Of a DNA stretch of 56,363 nt, positions 50,388 through 56,363 are shown piece by piece (the first letter of the stretch is position 1; each line of letters starts with the position of its first letter). Under the pieces are notes generated by a model. That model ran no database searches. It was not told the origin of the DNA and saw only the letters and a program-made list of their open reading frames with translations. The DNA is from Glaciihabitans tibetensis (GTDB taxonomy: Bacteria; Actinomycetota; Actinomycetes; Actinomycetales; Microbacteriaceae), in the NCBI RefSeq assembly GCF_003003265.1, contig NZ_PVTL01000013.1, positions 1 through 56,363 on the forward strand, in the 5' to 3' direction. The position numbers were made by a program, and so were the translations under genes.

Positions 50388-51287
50388 CTAGACCGGGGTG
50401 CGCGGCTGCGTCTGGTCGGGTACCGTCGCGTTCGTGGCGGCCCAGCTGGCGAGAAGCCTGAGACGTTCCTGGCTCGGGGAGCCGGGCTCTGCGGTGTAGA
50501 TCATGAGCACGGTGCCGGGGTCAGCCGTGATGGCGAGCTCTTCGTAGGCGAGAGTGAGCTCGCCGACAACCGGATGGTTGAAACGTTTTGTACCGGTGCC
50601 GTGGGTTCGCACGTTGTGCGCGCCCCAGAGCTGGCGGAACGTGTCACTGCAGGTCGACAGTTCGCCGACCAGGTCCTGCAGGCCCTTGTCGTTCGGGTCG
50701 CGACCCGCCTCCGTGCGCATGATTCCGACGCACATCGCTGCGAAGAGGTCCCAGTCGGGATAGAAATCGCGGGATGCAGGATCGAGAAACTGGAACCGCG
50801 CGAGGTTCGGGGTACGGCCGCCCTCGCCGATGAGCGGGGAGTAAAAGGCGCGGCCGAGCTCGTTCGTCGCGAGAAGATCCTGATGCTGGTCGCGCACGAA
50901 GGCGACCCCATCGGTGATGGTACCCAAAACCCACTGAAGGCTCGGGCGGGTGCCCGCGTTTTTGCCTGAACGCCGTCGGGTGCGGCCGGACAGGGGGATG
51001 CCGTCTGCCGCACGGGCCAGGTCGAAGAGGTGTGTGCGCTCGGTGTCATCGAGCTGCAGCGCACGCGCCAGAGCGTCGAGGACCGATGAGGAGGCGCCGG
51101 CGATGGCTCCGCGTTCGAGTTTGGCGTAGTACTCGACGCTGACGCCGGCGAGGATAGCGACCTCGTTGCGGCGTAGACCCGCGACTCGTCGGTTCGGCCC
51201 GGCGGGAAGCCCAGCCTGTTCTGGGGAGATCTTCGCGCGCCGTGACATGAGGAACTCGCGTACCTCGGCTTGATTGTCCATGTCCAT
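50388..51287 (-). CDS. HTH regulator with MmyB-like ligand domain
   Basis: A 299-aa regulator with an N-terminal Xre-type HTH (REFLMSRRAKISPEQAGLPA, GLRRNEVAILAGVSVEYYAK) and the C-terminal MmyB-like PAS/fatty-acid-binding domain (QWVLGTITDGVAFVRDQHQD, LLATNELGRAFYSPL, FDLARAADG). I chose the ATG at 51287 (or 51281); the frame is open upstream to 51437. It is divergent from the MFS operon at 51417, which it probably controls, as is usual for this family. Confidence 0.9.
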   Translation of the reverse strand: MDMDNQAEVREFLMSRRAKISPEQAGLPAGPNRRVAGLRRNEVAILAGVSVEYYAKLERGAIAGASSSVLDALARALQLDDTERTHLFDLARAADGIPLSGRTRRRSGKNAGTRPSLQWVLGTITDGVAFVRDQHQDLLATNELGRAFYSPLIGEGGRTPNLARFQFLDPASRDFYPDWDLFAAMCVGIMRTEAGRDPNDKGLQDLVGELSTCSDTFRQLWGAHNVRTHGTGTKRFNHPVVGELTLAYEELAITADPGTVLMIYTAEPGSPSQERLRLLASWAATNATVPDQTQPRTPV

Positions 51288-51380
51288 GTCCACGACGATA
51301 CGGCGCAGAAGCACGGCGTGGGGTGTCCTGCTGGTACACCTCTTTATAGAGACTCCCTCGAACCGCGAGGCGAAGGTTGA

Positions 51381-51397
51381 CTGGGGGCATCCCCCAG
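51381..51397 (+). promoter_or_regulatory. 7-bp perfect hairpin before the MFS gene SD
   Basis: CTGGGGG-CAT-CCCCCAG (51381-51397) is a perfect stem with a 3-nt loop. It ends about 6 nt before the GAAGGAG of the MFS gene. It may stabilise the mRNA end or affect ribosome access. Confidence 0.6.
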
Positions 51398-51416
51398 CAA
51401 CCGAAGGAGTTTTCCC

Positions 51417-52661
51417 ATGCGCGGAGACGTCTCGCACGCCCCCGGCGACGTTCGGACCGACGATGTTCGCATCGGCGACGTTCGGATCGAAGACGAGCAG
51501 TCCATTCGACGACTCCCGATTGTCAGCCTCGCCCTGCTTGCGGTGATCGGTTTTGTGCTCGTCGCGATGGAGACAATGCCCGCCGGCCTGCTCCCCGTTA
51601 TCGCGACCGGGATGGGAACCAGCGAAGGTACCGTCGGGTTGTTCGTCAGCGCGTACGCTCTCGGCACGGTCATCGTCACCATTCCGGCCATCAGCCTCAC
51701 CCGGGGTATGCGCCGCAAGCCGCTGATCCTGACCGCAATCCTCGGCCTCGTCCTCGCCAATACCGTCACCGCCGTCTCCACGGACGTGACACTGTCGTTG
51801 ATAACACGGTTCGTTGCCGGCGCCTTTTCCGGGATCATCTGGGGCATGCTCGCGGCGTATGGACGCAAAATCAGTCCGCCACGGCGCGCCGGACTCGCAC
51901 TGTCAATCGTCTCCACCGGCGCCCCGGTCGGCTTCGCCCTGGGTACACCGCTCGGTTCCTGGCTGGGGACGACATTCGACTGGAGGTGGGCTTTCGTCGG
52001 CCTGACCGCGGTGGCGATCGTCGCCGGCATCCTCATCGCAGCCATCGCACCAGACGCCGACGGGCAGGCCGGGAGATCACGTCTGCCCGTCGCGCGGGTG
52101 CTGCGCATCCCCGGCATCCTCCCCATTCTGGCCGTGATTTTCGCCTGGATGCTCGCCCATAACACCATCTACACCTACATCTCCCCATACCTGCGGACCA
52201 CGGGCAGCAGCCTCACGGTCGACGTGCAGCTCTTCATCTTCGGCATCGCGTCGATCGCGGGAATCGTCATCACGGGAGCACTCCTCGACCGATACCCGCG
52301 CCCACTGCTGCACGGCAGCGTCATCCTCTTCATTGCCGCGGGCCTGACGCTTCTCGTCGGCCACACCTCGACACCCGCGATCATTGTCGCGACGGTGGTT
52401 TGGGGCATCACCTTCGGCGGTGCGGCGGCTCAACTCCAGGCTGCGCTGACCACCACCGGCGGGGACGACTCAGATGTCGCCAACTCCTTCCTGCCGGTCG
52501 CGTTCAACCTCGCGATCTTTGCTGCCGGGATCGTCGGCGCCGCCCTCGTATCCGGCTTCGACGGGCTCGTTCTCCCGGTCGTCATGATTTTCTTCGGCGC
52601 GGTCGCACTCGTGTTGACCCAGCTACACGTTCCACCATCCACGAGAAGGAGATCATCATGA
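51417..52661 (+). CDS. MFS transporter (AraJ-like drug/sugar efflux type)
   Basis: A 414-aa twelve-helix MFS protein. After a repeat-rich N-terminus (GDVRTDDVRIGDVRIED) the first helix VSLALLAVIGFVLVAMETMP is followed by the family loop RGMRRKPLIL and the pattern of AraJ/YdhP-like exporters. The ATG at 51417 has a GAAGGAG SD 6 nt away. It is the first gene of an operon with a carboxymuconolactone decarboxylase-like and, further on, a cupin gene. The N-terminal DVRI repeats are encoded by a GACGTTCGG-type tandem repeat. Confidence 0.9.
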   Translation: MRGDVSHAPGDVRTDDVRIGDVRIEDEQSIRRLPIVSLALLAVIGFVLVAMETMPAGLLPVIATGMGTSEGTVGLFVSAYALGTVIVTIPAISLTRGMRRKPLILTAILGLVLANTVTAVSTDVTLSLITRFVAGAFSGIIWGMLAAYGRKISPPRRAGLALSIVSTGAPVGFALGTPLGSWLGTTFDWRWAFVGLTAVAIVAGILIAAIAPDADGQAGRSRLPVARVLRIPGILPILAVIFAWMLAHNTIYTYISPYLRTTGSSLTVDVQLFIFGIASIAGIVITGALLDRYPRPLLHGSVILFIAAGLTLLVGHTSTPAIIVATVVWGITFGGAAAQLQAALTTTGGDDSDVANSFLPVAFNLAIFAAGIVGAALVSGFDGLVLPVVMIFFGAVALVLTQLHVPPSTRRRSS

Positions 52662-52984
52662 CTGACCAGCCCAAGCAGGTAGGCGGCGGACGCCGCATGT
52701 TCGAGGACTTCGCACCGAAACTTGCCGCACTCACCGACGACGTTCTGTTCGACGACATCTGGAACCGTCCCGAACTGTCCGCGCGCGACCGCAGCCTCAT
52801 CACAGTCGCGGTTCTCACGGCCGGCGGGCACACCGAGCAGCTCGGCTTCCACCTGGGCAGAGCGGTCGAGAACGGCGTCACCCAGGAAGAGCTGATCGAG
52901 GCCATCACCCACGTCACCTTCTATGCCGGCTGGCCCAAGGGCATGTCCGCTATGGGCGTGGCCAAGCAGCTCTTCTCCGAATAA
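52658..52984 (+). CDS. Carboxymuconolactone decarboxylase family protein
   Basis: A 108-aa protein of the CMD family. The core LSARDRSLITVAVLTAGGHT, then EQLGFHLGRAVENGVTQEEL and ITHVTFYAGWP match the family. The CxxC of AhpD-type peroxidase members is absent, so it is closer to the decarboxylase/lactonase-type. The ATG at 52658 with a GAAGGAG SD overlaps the MFS stop (ATGA); the frame open upstream is a shadow of the MFS gene. Confidence 0.9.
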   Translation: MTDQPKQVGGGRRMFEDFAPKLAALTDDVLFDDIWNRPELSARDRSLITVAVLTAGGHTEQLGFHLGRAVENGVTQEELIEAITHVTFYAGWPKGMSAMGVAKQLFSE

Positions 52985-53031
52985 CTCCCTCGCGCATCCA
53001 TTTCGCGTCTAGAACAACCAGGAAGCTGACC

Positions 53032-53436
53032 ATGAAAATTCTCCCCACCACTCCGACCATGAAGAACCCTCCCGAGCAGTTCGCAGGTGACGTCTGGGTC
53101 GACTTCCTCGCACTTCCGCAGGACGGCGACCAGCGGATGACCGTTGCCACGGTGCACTTCGCCCCCGGCGCCCGCACCGCCTGGCACTCGCACGCCCGCG
53201 GCCAGTTCCTCCACGTCACCCAAGGCGTTGCCCGATTCGGCGACCGCGACGGAAGCATCGTCGAAGTCCACCCGGGCCAGACCCTCTACACACCGCCCGG
53301 GGAAGAGCACTTTCACGCAGCAGGCGGCGACGGATATATGGAACACGTCGCAATGCTCGAATCCGCCGACGACCCCTCGACCACCACCACCTGGTTCGAG
53401 CATGTCTCCGAGGCCGACCTGAACCGCCCCGCCTAG
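53032..53436 (+). CDS. Cupin domain protein
   Basis: A 134-aa single cupin. The first metal motif is AWHSHARGQFLHVTQG, with His52 and His54, and a Gln58 where Glu is usual; the second contains His93 in PPGEEHFH. Cupin_2 proteins next to CMD proteins are often part of aromatic or carbonyl detoxification clusters. The ATG follows AGGAAGCTGACC. It ends the MFS-CMD-cupin operon. Confidence 0.87.
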   Translation: MKILPTTPTMKNPPEQFAGDVWVDFLALPQDGDQRMTVATVHFAPGARTAWHSHARGQFLHVTQGVARFGDRDGSIVEVHPGQTLYTPPGEEHFHAAGGDGYMEHVAMLESADDPSTTTTWFEHVSEADLNRPA

Positions 53437-53529
53437 CCCCCTCGGTCGCCCGGCATCCAGCTCGACCTGAACCGCCCAGCCTCCAGCCCGACCTCCTTGC
53501 CCGGCCTCCCGCCCGACCTGCTTGGTGCC

Positions 53530-54450
53530 TCAGGCTGCGGTGAGACGTTCGACGCCGCTCCAGAGTTCGGCTTCGCGGCCGGGATCGTACGACTCGTCAG
53601 AGGACCGGTCGACCTTCGCGCGGTCAACATAGGAACCGGAGGGCGCCGCGGTCCTGCCCAGAACCACGTTCGCGAGGTCGCGCCCGGCGTCCTTCTGGCT
53701 CGTGGCCATCGGGGTGAGGGCCATGAGCGGCATGATGCGGCTCATCATGAATCGCGAGATCGGGTCTGCGTTGCGCGCGAGTCCGGTTCCGGGCACGAAA
53801 CCGGGGTTGAACCCCACGACGTCGACACCGTCGGGCAGTCGGCGCGCGAGTTCGTGCACGAGATAGATCGCGGCGAGCTTGCTGGTCGAGTATGCGGTGC
53901 GTCCCGCGGCGGTGGTCGATGGCCTGGCGAACGCCGAGGTTTGCGCGAGTTTTTCCGGCGCTTGCCACACGGGCCCGGGGACCATGCCCATGTTGTGTTT
54001 GAAGTCGCCGAAGTGGGTGTCGCTGACCGTGATCGTGATTCGCGACTCTCGGGCAAACTGCTGCTCGAGCGCCCGGATGAAGATGTGATTCGCCAGAACG
54101 TTGACGGTGAAGGTCGCCTCGTGTCCATCCGCTCCTTCGGTGAGAGCGTTGGTGTATTGGATGCCGGCGTTGCCGACGAACCCGCGGAGCGGTGGCAGCT
54201 CCCCTCGCTGCAATTTCGTCGTGATCTCCTTGGCCGCCAGGCGAACACTGGACATCGAACCGAGGTCGGCCGAGACCGAAGACACCGAGTGTGTGCCGTT
54301 GGCCAGCTCTGCCGCGATAGCGGGACCGCTATCGCCTCGCGCGACGACGACGAGGTGAACTGTGGGATCGCCCGCGAGGATGAGCTCGGCGGCGATTCGG
54401 CCGATGCCGCGGCTCGCGCCGGTCATCACCAGAGTGTGGGTGGCAGCCAT
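53530..54450 (-). CDS. Short-chain dehydrogenase/reductase
   Basis: A 306-aa SDR. TGASRGIG (10-17) is the cofactor loop, NAGIQ the structural motif, SDTHFGD gives the catalytic Ser region, and AYSTSK the Tyr-xxx-Lys pair. Its length and divergent middle (FGDFKHNMGMVPGPVW) recall protochlorophyllide-reductase- or retinol-dehydrogenase-like SDRs. I chose the ATG at 54450; the upstream frame has no SD. It converges with the cupin gene across 93 bp of Pro/Cys-codon-type repeats. Confidence 0.9.
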   Translation of the reverse strand: MAATHTLVMTGASRGIGRIAAELILAGDPTVHLVVVARGDSGPAIAAELANGTHSVSSVSADLGSMSSVRLAAKEITTKLQRGELPPLRGFVGNAGIQYTNALTEGADGHEATFTVNVLANHIFIRALEQQFARESRITITVSDTHFGDFKHNMGMVPGPVWQAPEKLAQTSAFARPSTTAAGRTAYSTSKLAAIYLVHELARRLPDGVDVVGFNPGFVPGTGLARNADPISRFMMSRIMPLMALTPMATSQKDAGRDLANVVLGRTAAPSGSYVDRAKVDRSSDESYDPGREAELWSGVERLTAA

Positions 54451-54675
54451 ATGAGGGGCCCTTCCGTGAAATGTGTGGCATCGGGTGATGCTCAGACGAC
54501 ATTTCCAGCACGCGCCGGGGCCAACCAGTACCCCGCTCGACGGTGGGACTGCCAGTACCAGCATTCGACGAAGATCCTCCGAGGGTGCAGCGAGTGCGCG
54601 AAGCGTGTGCGTGAAGCATTCGGTGATACCTGGCCCTGCGGCGAGTGAGGCACTATGCCTGCAGTGGGTCGGCTG

Positions 54676-56076
54676 CTACGCCGTGGGCGTGCGCGCGTCG
54701 TAGTCGCGCATCGCCGGCCGCAGGCGCATCAGCACCGTGACCAGCGCGATGATCATCAGGCCGCCGAGAACCGGCGGAAACCACAGTGCGGCCAGCGACG
54801 CGAGGATCCCCGCGTAGAGATCGCCGACTCGCGGGCCGCCCCCGACCACAACGAAGAACACACCCTGAAGGCGTCCGCGCATCTCGTCCGGCGTGGCGGT
54901 CAGAAGGATGGTGGAGCGGAATATCGCACTGATCTCGTCGGAAACGCCCATGCCGACAAGCGCGATCACCGCGAGCACCAGCGCTATGACCACAACCGGT
55001 GCCGGGTTTGCACCCGCCTCACCAAACCACCCGAACTCCGTCGCCGCGACCACGGCTCCGAACAGTGCGACGCAGCCGCCGTACACAGCAATCGATCGCT
55101 GGACGGCGAGGCCGTGACGGTGGACGTGGCGCACCGGACCGCTGAACAGACTCGCCAGGAACGCTCCAGCCGCGATCGACGCGGTGAGCACCCCGACGGT
55201 GACCGCTCCCCCGCCGATCACGGTCGCGCCGATCGCCGGGAACAGCACGAGCGGGCGGCCGAACGTCATTGCGATGATGTCCACGATGAAACTCATCTGC
55301 ACGATCGGCGCCGAGCGCAGGTAGTGCAGTCCGTCGCGCAGTGACTTCAGCCCGGGGCGGGCGGTTGCGGCAAGAGGCTTCAGTTTCGGCAGGGTAAGGA
55401 TGCCGAGGAAGCCGATGCTGAACAGCGCGGCATCCACCGCAAAGGTCAACGGAAAACCGATGGACGCCACGAGCACCCCAGCGAACGCGGGCCCGATGGT
55501 GAACTGCAGCCCACCGGAGATGCCGTTCAACGCGCTCGCCCGGGACACCATGTCGGCGGGCAGGATGCGCGGAATCACCGCGGAACGCGTCGCCTGCGAG
55601 ATGGTCGACGCCATGGTTGTGGTCGTGGTCAGCGCGTATAGCGGCCAGAGGGGAACGTGATTGGGCCCGTAGAGGGCTTCCGCGGTGGCAAAACCTACGA
55701 GCCCGAGAATACTGAGCCAGCTGATGATGGCGGTCGTGATGAGTACCCGGCGGCGATCGAAGGCGTCAGCTAGCATCCCACCCCACAGCCCCGCAATGAT
55801 CATCGGAACCAGCGCGATCCCGCCGACGAGGGCCACGGCGAGGGTGGACCGGGTGAGTTCGTAGACCTGCAGGCCCACGGCGACGACGGTCAGCTGCGCG
55901 CCGATGCCCGAGACGAGCGACCCCACCCAGAGGCGGGCGAACGCCGGGGATGCGCGCAGCGGCGAGAGGTCGACGAAGAGCCTGCGCTTGCTTTGGGGCG
56001 TCGGCTGGGGCTGAGGCTTGGGCTGGGGCTCGCGCTCGGTCGTGGGCTCGTCGGTCGTGGGCTCGTTCGTACTCAT
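54676..56076 (-). CDS. MFS transporter (EntS-like)
   Basis: A 466-aa MFS_3-type exporter of the enterobactin-exporter EntS branch. After a Pro/Gln-rich N-terminus (EPQPKPQPQPTPQSKRRLF) the family pattern LSPLRASPAFARLWVGSLVS, GIGAQLTVVAVGLQVYELTR and the loop ADAFDRRRVLI follow. Further hallmarks are QATRSAVIPRILP and GRLQGVFFVVVGGGPRVGDL. Twelve helices are predicted. No siderophore gene is nearby, so the substrate is open. The ATG at 56076 is the likely start. Confidence 0.92.
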   Translation of the reverse strand: MSTNEPTTDEPTTEREPQPKPQPQPTPQSKRRLFVDLSPLRASPAFARLWVGSLVSGIGAQLTVVAVGLQVYELTRSTLAVALVGGIALVPMIIAGLWGGMLADAFDRRRVLITTAIISWLSILGLVGFATAEALYGPNHVPLWPLYALTTTTTMASTISQATRSAVIPRILPADMVSRASALNGISGGLQFTIGPAFAGVLVASIGFPLTFAVDAALFSIGFLGILTLPKLKPLAATARPGLKSLRDGLHYLRSAPIVQMSFIVDIIAMTFGRPLVLFPAIGATVIGGGAVTVGVLTASIAAGAFLASLFSGPVRHVHRHGLAVQRSIAVYGGCVALFGAVVAATEFGWFGEAGANPAPVVVIALVLAVIALVGMGVSDEISAIFRSTILLTATPDEMRGRLQGVFFVVVGGGPRVGDLYAGILASLAALWFPPVLGGLMIIALVTVLMRLRPAMRDYDARTPTA

Positions 56077-56363
56077 AAAGCGGCAGCCCTCGCTACTCAG
56101 GTGAAGGCGTCAGGTTGCCCGGGAACACGCGAATCCGTCACGATCGCGCCCCAGCGAGGCTATCCCATGGCGAATCTGCGGTGCAGGCGGATGCCGCGGG
56201 GCCAAGCCCTCGCCGAGCGGGCAGTTCCCGCCGTAGATCCAGCCGCAACCGCGCCGAGCGGGCTGCTACGGGCGTTGTCAAGCTGTGTGGAGTCAGTGGG
56301 GTTAGTTGGTGCCGGTTTTTTCGGGGAGATGGTTGATTCCGACGATGCCGGCGGGTGCGGGTG
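56077..56363. other. Window end without a supported gene
   Basis: No convincing ORF. GCCGAGCGGGC occurs twice (about 56211 and 56254), similar in kind to the GC-rich repeated blocks at 22003-22565. The last 60 bp may belong to a feature continuing beyond the window. Confidence 0.4.

Overview
The window is high-GC DNA with SD-led genes, many GTG/TTG starts, short ATGA/GTGA overlaps and several protein types typical of Actinomycetota. These include tandem GAF-ANTAR proteins, a Lrp/DUF2000 pair, cell wall-binding repeat 2 domains, an LAxTG-like sorting tail and a small Microbacteriaceae-type protein (DUF7882-like). The best inference is a chromosomal segment of a Microbacteriaceae-like actinobacterium. 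I saw no rRNA, tRNA, CRISPR array, phage module or intact insertion sequence.

Layout. Positions 0.1-9.2 kb hold glycogen debranching enzyme GlgX, small stress or unknown proteins, two tandem GAF-ANTAR regulators and a hexose-6-phosphate mutarotase. Positions 9.4-19.2 kb hold a GH16-like protein, a TetR regulator with two near-identical palindromic operators, and a divergent, tightly packed operon. That operon encodes a family-5 ABC importer (binding lipoprotein, two permeases, two ATPases), a GH1 glycosidase fused to a tyrosine-phosphatase-type domain, and an HSL-type esterase. Positions 19.3-27.2 kb hold VanZ-like, RNase J, Pr6Pr-type membrane, deazaflavin-nitroreductase-like and RF3 proteins, then a membrane protein with an overlapping GntR regulator. 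Positions 27.4-38.1 kb hold a very large secreted alpha/beta hydrolase with cell wall-binding repeats, Lrp/DUF2000, a dinucleotide-binding reductase, two convergent TetR genes and a large LAxTG-anchored surface protein with a phytase-like esterase region.

Positions 38.2-49.7 kb form a potassium block. A complete kdp operon (an upstream 29-aa membrane ORF, then kdpF-A-B-C-D-E) is flanked on both sides by two paralogous unknown proteins sharing a CGTPCVH motif, then by an APC-superfamily transporter. An 11-bp element occurs in both intergenic regions of this block. Positions 49.7-56.4 kb hold an FMN reductase, an HTH/MmyB-type regulator divergent from an MFS-carboxymuconolactone decarboxylase-cupin operon, an SDR oxidoreductase and an EntS-like MFS exporter.

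The two best candidates for something undescribed are the GH1-phosphatase fusion operon (10.8-19.2 kb) and the paralogous CGTPCVH proteins bracketing kdp. A third genome-level oddity is the number of short tandem repeats (9-28 bp units) sitting at gene ends and starts, several of them running into coding sequence.
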